Shown here: positions 32,856 through 43,006 of the stretch, in pieces
Numbering within the stretch: the first letter of the stretch is position 1
How the letters are laid out: every line of letters starts with the position of its first letter
Source of the DNA: Afipia sp. GAS231
GTDB taxonomy: Bacteria > Pseudomonadota > Alphaproteobacteria > Rhizobiales > Xanthobacteraceae
Direction: 5' to 3'
NCBI RefSeq assembly: GCF_900103365.1
Contig: NZ_LT629703.1
Span: 496,001 to 560,000, forward strand
DNA length: 64,000 bases
The notes under the pieces: generated by a model
What the model saw: the letters and a program-made list of their open reading frames with translations, nothing else
The model's database searches: none
Told to the model about the DNA's origin: nothing
Position numbers and translations under genes: made by a program

Positions 32856-34535
32856 CTACTGTTCCGGCAACCCGGCCTCGATCAGCGCCTGTTCGATCCG
32901 GCCGCGCGCTTCCATATATGCGGCGCTGACATTCTTGGTCGGGATCCCGACGTTGCTCACTGTCGAACCGGGCCGCAGTTTCAAGCCTTGCGTCAAGGCC
33001 GCATGTGCTTCGTCCGTGCGGCCCAATCTCTGATAGGCCGCGGCCAGCAGGATAAGCGAACGACCGGAGGCCGGCGTGATGGCAATGGACCGTTCCAGCC
33101 AGGGCAATGCTTCTTCGTCGCGGCCCATCATCAGGTAGCTCACTCCCGCGCCAAGCAGCCAGGTCCAACGCGACACCGGCGGCGTATCAAACCGGTCGGC
33201 CTGCTTGAATGTCGTCAGCGCGTCCTCGAACCGGCCCAGTGGAAGTTGCGAGAGGCCCATGTGGTACAACGCCATTCCGTCCCAGGGGTCGAACGCCAAT
33301 GTCCTGGCGCAAGCCACCAGGCTTTCGACAAATTCATTGGTGGCGTTGAGGAAGCGGCAATAGGCCTGGAGCACCGGAATAGAGTTGGGCCTGGTTCGCA
33401 AGGCGCGCTCCAGCATCGCCTTGGCATTCTTCTCCACCGCCGCGGCGTCGGCCGGGCTGTACCAGACCATCTGGATGCCGCGCAGTTGCTGCGCGGCGAG
33501 CGCGACCTGGATGTCCGCATTGTCGGGATAATCGCCGAGCGCTTTTTCCAGCATGGTCAGCGCCGCCGCGAAACGCTCCTTGCTGGTCTGGTTGATCTGC
33601 GCCGTCGCCTGCTCGACCACGCCCTTTGCCGCGCCGTCGGCGGACGCCGGCGGGCGCGCCTGCACCAGCTCATTGAGGCGCCGCGCGAGCAGATCGCCGA
33701 GGCCTGCCGCGAGCCGCGATTCCTGCAGGCCGGAGTCCGCCTCGCCGATCTCGACCGAAACCGGCGTCGACCAGACCACTTCCTGGGTCGCGGTGCGGGT
33801 CAGGCGGGCGCGCAGTTCCCATGTCGGGCCGGCCTTCCGCAATTCGCCGCTCACGGTGAAGTCCGCCTGCGCCGGGCGCGTCGAGGCCGCCTGTAGCGAA
33901 TCGCTGCCCGCTTCCGGCCTCACGACGCGGATATTCTCGATCTTCGCCAGCCCGTCAGCGAGGCGGATCGTAACAGCGGCCGCCGTCGGGACGGTGTCAG
34001 CCTCGGCGCCGGTGATCGGCATGACCGCGATGGCCGGCGGTCTCGATGTGAACAGGCCCGGGCCGAACATCGGCGCCGCGATGGCCAGGCCGAACGCGGC
34101 GCCGAGCACCGCGACGGCGGCGAACGCCGCCGGGCCGCTCAGGCCAAACGGCCGCCGGCTTGTTGCCGGCACGGCGGCCGGTGCGATCACCACATCGGCG
34201 GGCGGAACCGGCTGTGGCGTGCCCAACGCCTCCGTCGACACCTCGGTATCAAACAGATAGCCGCGGCCGGACACCAGCTTGACGATGGCGCGGTCGCCGT
34301 CGTCCAGCGCGGCGCGAATCTCGCGAATGCATTGGAACAGGCTGTCATCGCCGACATGGACGTTGGGCCACACCGCCCCCATCAGTTCCTGCTTGCTCAG
34401 GACGCGTCCCGGACTGGCGGCAAACAGCGCAAGTATGGCGAAAGTCTTCGGCCGAAGCTTGATGGCTTCGCCGCCGGGCCTGCGCAACTCGGAACGGCCC
34501 GGATCGAGTTCAAAACCGGCAAAACGAAAGAGCAT
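32856..34535 (-). CDS. Winged-helix (Trans_reg_C) membrane regulator with TPR domain
   Basis: The 559-residue protein starts with an OmpR-type winged helix ('KLRPKTFAILALFAASPGRVLSKQELMGAVWP', core residues at 26-57), then a Pro-rich linker, one transmembrane helix near 125-150, and a C-terminal TPR array ('DALTTFKQADRFDTPP', 'YQRLGRTDEAHAALTQGL'). This is the CadC/ToxR-like arrangement with a periplasmic sensor. It is divergent from the autotransporter array, so it may regulate it, but I have no operator evidence. ATG 34535 gives the conserved 'MLFRFAGFELDPG'. Confidence 0.85.
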   Translation of the reverse strand: MLFRFAGFELDPGRSELRRPGGEAIKLRPKTFAILALFAASPGRVLSKQELMGAVWPNVHVGDDSLFQCIREIRAALDDGDRAIVKLVSGRGYLFDTEVSTEALGTPQPVPPADVVIAPAAVPATSRRPFGLSGPAAFAAVAVLGAAFGLAIAAPMFGPGLFTSRPPAIAVMPITGAEADTVPTAAAVTIRLADGLAKIENIRVVRPEAGSDSLQAASTRPAQADFTVSGELRKAGPTWELRARLTRTATQEVVWSTPVSVEIGEADSGLQESRLAAGLGDLLARRLNELVQARPPASADGAAKGVVEQATAQINQTSKERFAAALTMLEKALGDYPDNADIQVALAAQQLRGIQMVWYSPADAAAVEKNAKAMLERALRTRPNSIPVLQAYCRFLNATNEFVESLVACARTLAFDPWDGMALYHMGLSQLPLGRFEDALTTFKQADRFDTPPVSRWTWLLGAGVSYLMMGRDEEALPWLERSIAITPASGRSLILLAAAYQRLGRTDEAHAALTQGLKLRPGSTVSNVGIPTKNVSAAYMEARGRIEQALIEAGLPEQ

Positions 34536-34655
34536 GAGATTCCAGGAACCACCAAGGGGGCCCAATAGCAGACATTTTCGCGCAAACCCCGATGAAATTC
34601 AAATTTCAGAAAAATTTCAGGCCGCCATCGGGACAGGCACGATGATTCCGTTTCA

Positions 34656-34994
34656 ATGCTTGGCTGCTGGGTGGGGCGCGGATCAGGCGTGGCCAGCGGG
34701 ACCGTGGCTGGGGTAGCGGGTATGGGCGGACTGTGTCAGGCCGGCGGCGCGATCCGCCGGAATTTTGGTGCAAAGCGGACCGCTCTGCTCGCGTCGTCGG
34801 CGCCGGGCCTGGCATCGGCATTGCCGGCCGCAGCGCAGGACGCCATGTCGAGTTCCACGCGCGGCAGCGGCGACTATACCACCGCTACCAACTGGAACCC
34901 GGCCGCGGTGCGGACCGGCACGGCGTACTTCGCGACGGGTTCCCGCGTCACCGCCGGCTATGCCACCAAGGGCGGCGTCAAATATGCGTGGTGA
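34656..34994 (+). pseudogene. Collapsed autotransporter (N- and C-terminal ends only)
   Basis: The frame reads an N-terminal signal-like segment, then 'SGDYTTATNWNPAAV', the usual start of a passenger, and jumps directly to 'SRVTAGYATKGGVKYAW', the last strand of the barrels encoded downstream ('SRATAGYAAKGGVKYAW'). More than 1,000 codons are missing, in frame. Its stop overlaps the start of the next gene by 11 nt, exactly as at the other array junctions. Confidence 0.75.
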
Positions 34995-37900
34995 CAAGGC
35001 AGAAAAGAATGGCGCAGGCGGCGGAGTTGGGGACTTGAGTTCCGGGAATGCAGGCGCGTTGCGGCGGCGGGTGCTGCTGTCGGGCACCATGCTGGTGGCG
35101 GCGGCCGTTGGCTATGGCCGTCGCGCCTATGGCGCTTGCGCGCCCTCCGGCGGCACGACCTACCAGTGCTCGGGCACGGAGGTCACCACGCAGCCGATCA
35201 CCGCCAACAACGCCGCGGTCTCGACCCTTCCCGGGTTCAGCGTCAACAGCCCCGGCGACGGCATAACGATTACCGGCGACGGCGCTCTATCCTACACCGA
35301 CACCAACGCCTCGTCAGTCACCGGCGCTGGGGGCAAGGCGCTTTATGTCAAATCCACCGGAAACGATGCCGGCACAAGCACGCCCGGCAGCGTTACCATC
35401 AATACGAATGGCGCCCTCACCGGCGGCGTCTACGGCATTGATGCGCGCAACGCCGGCACTGGCGCACTCACCGTCACCGTCACCGCCAACGGCGATGTCA
35501 CCGGCACCGGCTTCATTGGCATCAACGTATTCAATTCCGCTGCGGGCACCGATCTCAGCGTGACCACCGGCGCCGGCACGACGGTCAGCGGTGCCATCGG
35601 CATTGAGGCGATCAACCAAGGCAGTGGCGCGACCACCGTCACCGTCAACGGCGATGTCACCGGCACTGGTGGCGGTGGCATCGTCGCAACTAATTTCGCG
35701 CTGGCGACCGCTCTCACCGTGACCACCGGCGCCGGCACGACGGTCAGTGGCACCAACGGCATTATCGCGAACAACTACGGCACGGGCGCGCTGACCATCA
35801 CCGCCAACGGCAATGTCACCGGCGCCACCGGTAACGGCATCTACGCGCGGAACAGGAATGGCACCACTCTCACCGTGACCACCGCCGCCGGCACCACGGT
35901 CCGCGGCACCGGCGGCGGCCCCGGCATTTTTGCGCGCAACTTCGGCACGGGCGCGCTGACCATCACCGCCAATGGCGATGTCACCAGCACCGGTGGTCGC
36001 GGTATCTTGGCGCAGAATGACAGCGGCACCACTCTCACCGTGACCACCGCCGCCGGCACCACGGTCCGCGGCGCCAGCTATGGCATTTTTGCGTACAACG
36101 CCGGCACGGGCGCGACGACCATCACCGCCAACGGCAATGTCACCGGCACGACTTTTACCGGCATCTACGCGAGGAACACCGGCACCGGCACCAGTCTCAG
36201 CGTGACCACCGCCGCCGGCACGACGGTCAGCGGCACCAACGGCATCTACGCGCGCAACCAAGGCACGGGCGCGCTGACCATCACCGCCAACGGCGATGTC
36301 ACCGGCACCACTGGTAACGGCATCGACGCGCACGGCTACGGCACCAATCTCACCGTGACCACCGCCGCCGGCACCACGGTCAGCGGCAACACCAACGGCA
36401 TTTTTGCGCGCAACTTAGGCTCCGGCGCGACCACCGTCACTGCCAACGGCGATGTCACCGGCACCAATGGTAACGGTATCAACGCGCTGAACTCCATTTC
36501 CGGCCCCGGTCTCAGCGTGACCACCGCCGCCGGCACCACGGTCAGCGGCGCCACCAACGGCATTTCTGCGACCAACTACGGCGGCGCGATGACCATCACC
36601 GCCAATGGCAATGTCACCGGCGGTAGTGGTAGCGGCATCGCCGCGTTCAATGCCGGCTTCGTTACCGCTCTCAGCGTGACCACCGGCGCAGGCACCACGG
36701 TCAGCGGCGGCACCGACGGCATTGTTGCGCGCAACTACGGCAGCGGCGCGCTCACCATTACCGCCAACGGCGATGTCACCGGCACCAGTGGTCGCGGCAT
36801 CGCCGCGCTGCACGGCGGCACCGCTCTCAGCGTGACCATCGGCGCCGGCACCACGGTCAGCGGCGGCAGCGACGGCATCTATGCGAGCAGCTTCGGCAGC
36901 GGCACGCTCGCCATCACCGTCGCCGCCACCGGCACCGTGAGCGGCGGCAGTGGCTTTGGCATCCAGGCTCGCGGCCGTCCTGCGACCGTGACGGTGGCCG
37001 GCACGGTAAACGGCGGGGCCGGCGGCGCCATCAAGTTCGACCAGGCGGGCGCCTTTGCCGACCGCCTCGAACTGGTGACCGGCGCCGTCATCAACGGCAA
37101 CGTGCTCGCCGGCCCCGGCACCGATACGCTGGCGCTGACCGGCACCGGAACGGCCAATTTCGACGCCGGCCTGATCGGGTCGGGCCAGCAATATCAGAAT
37201 TTCGAGGCGTTCCAGAAGGACGGCAGCGGCACCTGGACGCTCACCGGCACCAATACGCTGGTGCTCCCCTGGACGGTCGCGCAAGGCACGCTCGTCGTCA
37301 ACGCCAACATGACCAACGCGCCCTTCACTGTGACCGGCGGCGTGCTGGCAGGCACCGGCACGATCGGCAACACCTTGGTCACGGGCGGCATCTTCGCGCC
37401 GGGTTCCGGCACGGCCGGTTCGTCGATGACGGTCAACGGCACGCTCGGGTTCAACGCGGCGGCGACTTATGCGGTCCATCTCAATCCGACGACGTCGTCG
37501 TTTGCCAATGTCTCGGGCGCGGCGACGCTTGGCGGCGCGACGGTGAACGCGGCGTGGGCGAACGGCAGCTACATCGCCAAGCAGTACACGATCCTCACCG
37601 CCGGCAGCGTGAGCGGAACATTCAATCCGACCGTCGCCAACACCAATCTGCCGGCGAACTTTCACGATACGCTGAGCTACGATGCCACCCACGCCTACCT
37701 CAACCTGGCCTTGAATTTCACGACGCCCGCGTCCGGCACCCTCAACGCCAACCAGAACAACGTCGCCAACGCGCTGATCAATTCTTTCAACAGCAACGGC
37801 GGCATCCCGCTGACGTTCGCGACGCTGTCGGCGCCCGCTTTGTCGCAGGCCTCCGGCCAGCCGGGCGCGTCAACATCGCAGGCCGGCATTACCGGGGTGG

Positions 37901-38928
37901 GACAGTTCATCAACGGCGTGTTCGATGGCGCCTTCGGAGACAATCCCGGCCGGAGCGGCGCGACGGCCTTCGCACCGCAAGACGATGAAGCGAACGCCTA
38001 TGCGCCGAAGCGGCAGGTCTCGCGCGAGGCGAAAGAGGCTTACGCCGCCGTGACGCCGCGCGACCGGCAGTCGTCATCGTTCGAGCAACGCTGGAACGTG
38101 TGGGCCTCGGCCTATGGCGGCAACAGCCGCGTCAACGGCGATACCACCGCGGGCACCAACACCACGACCAACCGCGTCGTTGGTGCCGTTGCCGGGGCCA
38201 CCTATCATTTCACGCCGGATACGCAGGCGGGCTTTGCGCTCGGCGGCGCCGGCTCGAGCTTCGACATCGCCAACGGCTTTGGCGGCGGACGCGCCGACGC
38301 CTTCAACGCGGCGGTTTATGCCAAACATAGCTGGGGGGCGGCTTACGTGGCCGGCTTGCTCGGCTATTCCTGGCAGGACACCAGCACCGATCGCACCGTG
38401 ACGATCGCGGGCATCGATAGATTGCACGCCTCGTTCCGGGCGCAGGCGCTGGCCGCGCGTCTCGAAGGCGGCTGGCGTTATGCCACCCCCGTGGTCGGCA
38501 TCACGCCCTATGCGGCATTGCAGACGACCACATTCTATCTGCCAGGCTATGGCGAGACCGCGACCTCCGGCAGCAACACCTTCGCGCTGAACTACACCTC
38601 CAAGACCGTCACCGCGACGCGCAGCGAGTTCGGTGCGAAATTCGACAAGGCGATGTTGGTGCAAGGCGGCGTCTTTACGTTGAAAGCCAGGACCGCCTGG
38701 GCGCACGACTGGAATACCGACCGCGCCGCCACCGCGACCTTCCAGACGCTCCCAGGCGCCACCTTCGCCGTGAACGGCGCGCAGCCTTCGGCCAACGCCG
38801 CGCTGGCCTCGCTCGGCGCCGAAATGAAATGGCACAATGGCTGGTCGGCCGCAGGCTATTTCGAGGGCGAGTTCTCCCGCGCCACCGCCGGCTACGCCGC
38901 CAAGGGCGGCGTCAAATATGCGTGGTGA
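34984..38928 (+). CDS. Autotransporter 1 (type Va, beta-helix passenger)
   Basis: The 1314-residue product has a signal region at about 27-51 ('LRRRVLLSGTMLVAAAVGYG', cleavage near AYGA), a passenger of Gly/Thr/Asn-rich beta-helix rungs and a C-terminal barrel from about 1035 ('FEQRWNVWASAYGG') to the final Trp. Rungs such as 'TTAAGTTVSGTNGI', 'GALTITANGDVTGT' recur every ~53 residues. The barrel inserts into the outer membrane and displays the passenger. The ATG at 34984 lies inside the end of the preceding remnant; an 11-nt overlap suggests coupled translation, as no good ribosome site is seen. Confidence 0.88.
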   Translation: MRGDKAEKNGAGGGVGDLSSGNAGALRRRVLLSGTMLVAAAVGYGRRAYGACAPSGGTTYQCSGTEVTTQPITANNAAVSTLPGFSVNSPGDGITITGDGALSYTDTNASSVTGAGGKALYVKSTGNDAGTSTPGSVTINTNGALTGGVYGIDARNAGTGALTVTVTANGDVTGTGFIGINVFNSAAGTDLSVTTGAGTTVSGAIGIEAINQGSGATTVTVNGDVTGTGGGGIVATNFALATALTVTTGAGTTVSGTNGIIANNYGTGALTITANGNVTGATGNGIYARNRNGTTLTVTTAAGTTVRGTGGGPGIFARNFGTGALTITANGDVTSTGGRGILAQNDSGTTLTVTTAAGTTVRGASYGIFAYNAGTGATTITANGNVTGTTFTGIYARNTGTGTSLSVTTAAGTTVSGTNGIYARNQGTGALTITANGDVTGTTGNGIDAHGYGTNLTVTTAAGTTVSGNTNGIFARNLGSGATTVTANGDVTGTNGNGINALNSISGPGLSVTTAAGTTVSGATNGISATNYGGAMTITANGNVTGGSGSGIAAFNAGFVTALSVTTGAGTTVSGGTDGIVARNYGSGALTITANGDVTGTSGRGIAALHGGTALSVTIGAGTTVSGGSDGIYASSFGSGTLAITVAATGTVSGGSGFGIQARGRPATVTVAGTVNGGAGGAIKFDQAGAFADRLELVTGAVINGNVLAGPGTDTLALTGTGTANFDAGLIGSGQQYQNFEAFQKDGSGTWTLTGTNTLVLPWTVAQGTLVVNANMTNAPFTVTGGVLAGTGTIGNTLVTGGIFAPGSGTAGSSMTVNGTLGFNAAATYAVHLNPTTSSFANVSGAATLGGATVNAAWANGSYIAKQYTILTAGSVSGTFNPTVANTNLPANFHDTLSYDATHAYLNLALNFTTPASGTLNANQNNVANALINSFNSNGGIPLTFATLSAPALSQASGQPGASTSQAGITGVGQFINGVFDGAFGDNPGRSGATAFAPQDDEANAYAPKRQVSREAKEAYAAVTPRDRQSSSFEQRWNVWASAYGGNSRVNGDTTAGTNTTTNRVVGAVAGATYHFTPDTQAGFALGGAGSSFDIANGFGGGRADAFNAAVYAKHSWGAAYVAGLLGYSWQDTSTDRTVTIAGIDRLHASFRAQALAARLEGGWRYATPVVGITPYAALQTTTFYLPGYGETATSGSNTFALNYTSKTVTATRSEFGAKFDKAMLVQGGVFTLKARTAWAHDWNTDRAATATFQTLPGATFAVNGAQPSANAALASLGAEMKWHNGWSAAGYFEGEFSRATAGYAAKGGVKYAW
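35572..36960 (+). repeat. 53-residue passenger repeat of autotransporter 1
   Basis: The words encoding AGTTV(S/R)G begin at about 35572, 35731, 35886, 36051, 36214, 36366, 36528, 36688 and 36844. The intervals are 152-165 bp, averaging 159 bp, that is about 53 residues, probably two beta-helix turns per unit. The same repeat continues in autotransporters 2 and 3 with different sequences. Confidence 0.8.
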
Positions 38929-41900
38929 CAAGGCACAAAAGAATGGTTCAGGCGGCGGAGTTGGGGACGTGAGTTCCGGTCATGCAGGTGCGTTGCGGCG
39001 GCGGGTTCTGCTGTCGGGCACCATGCTGGTGGCGGTGGCCGTTGGCTATGGCCGCCGCGCCTACGGCGCCTGCCTGAACCCCGTTGGCTCGACCTACCAG
39101 TGCTCCGGCACCGAGGTCACCACGCAGGTGATCAGCGCCAACAACGCCGCGGTCTCGACCCTTCCCGGGTTCAGCGTCAACAGCGCCGCCAGCAACGCCA
39201 TAACGATTATCGGCGACGGCGCTCAGTCCTACACCGACACCAACGCCTCATCGCTCACCGCATCCGACGTCAGCAGCACGGCGCTTTATATCAGATCCGG
39301 CGGCGGCTACGCCGGCACGCCCGGCAGCATCACCATCAATACGAACGGTGCGCTCACCGGCCGCACCAACGGCATCTATGCGCGCAACTTCGGCAGCGGC
39401 GCGGCCACCGTTACCGCCAACGGCGATGTCACCGGCACCAGTTTCGTCGGCATCAACGTAAACAATTCCGCTGCGGGTACCGATCTCACGGTTACGACCG
39501 GCGCCGGCACGACGGTGAGCAGCGATGTTTTCGGAATTTTTGCGAGCAACCAAGGCACTGGTGCGCTCACCATCACCGCCAATGGCGATGTCACCGGCAC
39601 CAGTTTCGTCGGCATCAACGTAAACAATTCCGCTGCGGGTACCGATCTCACGGTTACGACCGGCGCCGGCACGACGGTCAGCGGTGCCGGCGGTATTAGT
39701 GCGCGCAACTACGGCACGGGCGCAACGACCATCACCGCCAACGGCAATGTCACCGGTACCACTGGTTACGGCATCGACGCATATAGTTCCAGCACGGGCG
39801 CCGCTCTCAGCGTGACCACCGGCGCAGGCACGACGGTCAGCGGCATTACCGGCATTTTTGCGCGCAACTTCGGCACAGGCGCGCTGACCATCACCGCCAA
39901 TGGCGATGTCACCGGCACTAGTGGCGGTGGCATCTTCGCAACTACTTCCGCGACGGCGACTGATCTCACCGTGACCACCGCCGCCGGCACCACGGTCCGC
40001 GGCACTGGCGGCGGCCCCGGCATTCTTGCGCGCAACAACGGCACGGGCGCGCTGACCATCACCGCCAATGGCGATGTCACCGGCAGTAGTCGCGGCATTG
40101 ACGCGAAGAACTACGGTACCGCTCTCAGCGTGACCACCGGCGCCGGCACAACGGTCAGCGGCACCTTCTTCGGCATTTTTGCGCACAACGTCGGCACGGG
40201 CGCGACGACCATCACCGTCAACGGCAATGTCACCGCCACCACTTTTAGCGGTATCTACGCGAGGAACACCGGCACCGGCACCACTCTCAGCGTGACCACC
40301 GCCGCCGGCACGACGGTCAGCGGCGGCGACAAGGGCATCTACGCGCTCAACTTCGGGACCGGCGCGCTGACCATCACCGCCAACGGCAATGTCACCGGCA
40401 CCACTGGTTACGGCATCGACACATATAGTTCCGGCACGGGCACCACTCTCAGCGTGACCACCGGCGCCGGCACGACGGTCAGCGGTTCCGGCGGCATTTT
40501 TGCGCGCAACCAAGGCACAGGCGCGCTGACCGTCACCGCCAACGGCGATGTTACCGGCACCAATGGTAACGGTATCAACGCGCTGAACTCCATTTCCGGC
40601 CCCGGTCTCAGCGTGACCACCGCCGCCGGCACCACGGTCAGCGGCGCCACCAACGGCATTTCTGCGACCAACTACGGCGGCGCGATGACCATCACCGCCA
40701 ATGGCAATGTCACCGGCGGTAGTGGTAGCGGCATCGCCGCGTTCAATGCCGGCTTCGTTACCGCTCTCAGCGTGACCACCGGCGCAGGCACCACGGTCAG
40801 CGGCGGCACCGACGGCATTGTTGCGCGCAACTACGGCAGCGGCGCGCTCACCATTACCGCCAACGGCGATGTCACCGGCACCAGTGGTCGCGGCATCGCC
40901 GTGCAGCACGGCGGCACCGCTTTCAGCGTGACTGTCGGCGCCGGCGCAACGGTGAGTGGAAGCACGGATGGCATCTATGCGAGCAGCTTTGGCAGCGGCG
41001 CGTTCGCCATCACCGTCGCCGCCACCGGCACCGTGAGCGGCACCAGTGGCTTTGGCATCCAGGCCCTCGGCCGCCCTGCGACCGTCACGGTGGCGGGCAC
41101 GGTGAACGGCGGCGCCGGCGGCGCCATCAGGTTCGACCAGACGGGCACCTTCGCCAACCGCCTCGAACTGGTGACCGGCGCCGTCATCAACGGCAACGTG
41201 CTCGGCGGCACCGGCACCGACACGCTGGGACTGAGCGGCACCGGTTCGGGCAGCTTCAATGTCGCCCAGCTCTCCTCGTTCGAGGCCGGCCAGAAGACCG
41301 GCAGCGGCACCTGGACGCTCACCGGCGCCAACACCGGCATCACCGCGTTCTCGGTCGGCGGCGGCACGTTGGCGGTGAATGGCACGATGACCAATGCCGC
41401 CATGACGGTGAGCGCAGGCGGCACGCTCAGCGGTACCGGCAGGGTCGGCAACACCTTGGTCACGGGAGGCATCTTCGCGCCGGGCTCCGGCACGCCCGGC
41501 TCGTCGATGACGGTCAACGGCACGCTCGGCTTCAACGCGGCTTCGACCTATGCCATCAACGTCAATCCAACGACGGCGTCATTCGCCACCGTTTCGGGCG
41601 CGGCGACGCTCGGCGGCGCGACGGTCAACGCGATCTTCGCCAACGGCAGCTACATCTCGAAGCAGTACGCGATCCTGACCGCCGCCAGCATCAGCGGCGC
41701 GTTCGGCATGCTGACCAACACCCATTTGCCTTCGAACTTCCATGACTCGCTGAGCTACGATGCCACCCACGTCTACCTGAACCTCGACCTGACCTTCACG
41801 ACGCCCGCGTCGAACACGCTCAATGGCAACCAGAACAACGTCGCCAATGCGCTGATCAATTCTTTCAACAGCAACGGCGGCATCCCGCTGACGTTCGCGA

Positions 41901-43006
41901 CGCTGTCGGCGCCATCTTTGTCACAGGCCTCGGGCCAGCCCGGCGCGTCAACGTCGCAGGCCGGCATTACCGGGGTGGGACAGTTCATCAATGGCGTGTT
42001 CGACGGCGCCTTCGGCGACGGTCCCGGCCAGGCCGGCGCGACGGCATTCGCGCCGCAAGTCGATGAAGCGAACGCCTATGCGCCGAAGCGGCAGGTCTCG
42101 CGCGAAACGAAGGAGGCTTACGCCGCCGTGACGCCGCGCGACCCGCGGTCGCCATCATTCGAGCAGCGCTGGAACGTGTGGGCCTCGGCCTATGGCGGCA
42201 ACAGCCGCGTCAACGGCGATACCACCGCGGGCACCAACACCACGACCAACCGCGTCTCCGGTGCCGTTGCCGGGGCCACCTATCATTTCACGCCGGACAC
42301 CCAGGCTGGCTTTGCGCTCGGCGGCGCCGGCTCGAGCTTCGACCTCGCCAACGGTTTTGGCGGCGGCCGCGCCGACGCCTTCAACGCGGCGGCCTATGCC
42401 AAACATACCTGGGGGGCGGCTTACGTGGCCGGCTTGCTCGGCTATTCCTGGCAGGACACCAGCACCGACCGCACCGTGACGATCGCAGGCATCGATAGAT
42501 TGCATGCCTCGTTCCGGGCGCAGGCCCTGGCCGCGCGTCTCGAAGGCGGCTGGCGTTACGCCACCCCCATGGTCGGCATCACGCCCTATGCGGCATTGCA
42601 GACCACCACGTTCTATCTGCCGTCTTACGGCGAGACCGCAACCTCCGGCAGCAACACGTTCGCGCTAAATTATGCCTCGAAAGAGGTGACCGCGACGCGC
42701 AGCGAGTTCGGTGCGAAATTCGACAAAACGATGCTGGTGCAAGGCGGCGTCTTTACGTTGAAAGCCAAGACCGCCTGGGCGCACGACTGGAATACCGACC
42801 GCGCCGCCACCGCGACCTTCCAGACGCTCCCAGGCGCCACCTTCGCCGTGAACGGCGCACAGCCTTCGGCCAACGCTGCGCTCGCCTCGCTCGGCGCCGA
42901 AATGAAATGGCACAATGGCTGGTCGGCCGCAGGCTATTTCGAGGGCGAGTTCTCCCGCGCCACCACCGGCTATGCCGCCAAGGGCAGCGTCAAATATGCG
43001 TGGTGA
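38918..43006 (+). CDS. Autotransporter 2 (type Va, beta-helix passenger)
   Basis: The 1362-residue product has the same N-terminus as autotransporter 1 ('MRGDKAQKNGSGGGVGDVSS'), a passenger with extra repeat units, and a nearly identical barrel over its last 280 residues ending 'GSVKYAW'. A 94-bp stretch (39423-39516) is repeated 162 bp later with no change, which is one fresh repeat-unit duplication. The block 40553-40901 is identical to 36457-36805 in autotransporter 1. The start overlaps the previous stop by 11 nt. Confidence 0.88.
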   Translation: MRGDKAQKNGSGGGVGDVSSGHAGALRRRVLLSGTMLVAVAVGYGRRAYGACLNPVGSTYQCSGTEVTTQVISANNAAVSTLPGFSVNSAASNAITIIGDGAQSYTDTNASSLTASDVSSTALYIRSGGGYAGTPGSITINTNGALTGRTNGIYARNFGSGAATVTANGDVTGTSFVGINVNNSAAGTDLTVTTGAGTTVSSDVFGIFASNQGTGALTITANGDVTGTSFVGINVNNSAAGTDLTVTTGAGTTVSGAGGISARNYGTGATTITANGNVTGTTGYGIDAYSSSTGAALSVTTGAGTTVSGITGIFARNFGTGALTITANGDVTGTSGGGIFATTSATATDLTVTTAAGTTVRGTGGGPGILARNNGTGALTITANGDVTGSSRGIDAKNYGTALSVTTGAGTTVSGTFFGIFAHNVGTGATTITVNGNVTATTFSGIYARNTGTGTTLSVTTAAGTTVSGGDKGIYALNFGTGALTITANGNVTGTTGYGIDTYSSGTGTTLSVTTGAGTTVSGSGGIFARNQGTGALTVTANGDVTGTNGNGINALNSISGPGLSVTTAAGTTVSGATNGISATNYGGAMTITANGNVTGGSGSGIAAFNAGFVTALSVTTGAGTTVSGGTDGIVARNYGSGALTITANGDVTGTSGRGIAVQHGGTAFSVTVGAGATVSGSTDGIYASSFGSGAFAITVAATGTVSGTSGFGIQALGRPATVTVAGTVNGGAGGAIRFDQTGTFANRLELVTGAVINGNVLGGTGTDTLGLSGTGSGSFNVAQLSSFEAGQKTGSGTWTLTGANTGITAFSVGGGTLAVNGTMTNAAMTVSAGGTLSGTGRVGNTLVTGGIFAPGSGTPGSSMTVNGTLGFNAASTYAINVNPTTASFATVSGAATLGGATVNAIFANGSYISKQYAILTAASISGAFGMLTNTHLPSNFHDSLSYDATHVYLNLDLTFTTPASNTLNGNQNNVANALINSFNSNGGIPLTFATLSAPSLSQASGQPGASTSQAGITGVGQFINGVFDGAFGDGPGQAGATAFAPQVDEANAYAPKRQVSRETKEAYAAVTPRDPRSPSFEQRWNVWASAYGGNSRVNGDTTAGTNTTTNRVSGAVAGATYHFTPDTQAGFALGGAGSSFDLANGFGGGRADAFNAAAYAKHTWGAAYVAGLLGYSWQDTSTDRTVTIAGIDRLHASFRAQALAARLEGGWRYATPMVGITPYAALQTTTFYLPSYGETATSGSNTFALNYASKEVTATRSEFGAKFDKTMLVQGGVFTLKAKTAWAHDWNTDRAATATFQTLPGATFAVNGAQPSANAALASLGAEMKWHNGWSAAGYFEGEFSRATTGYAAKGSVKYAW

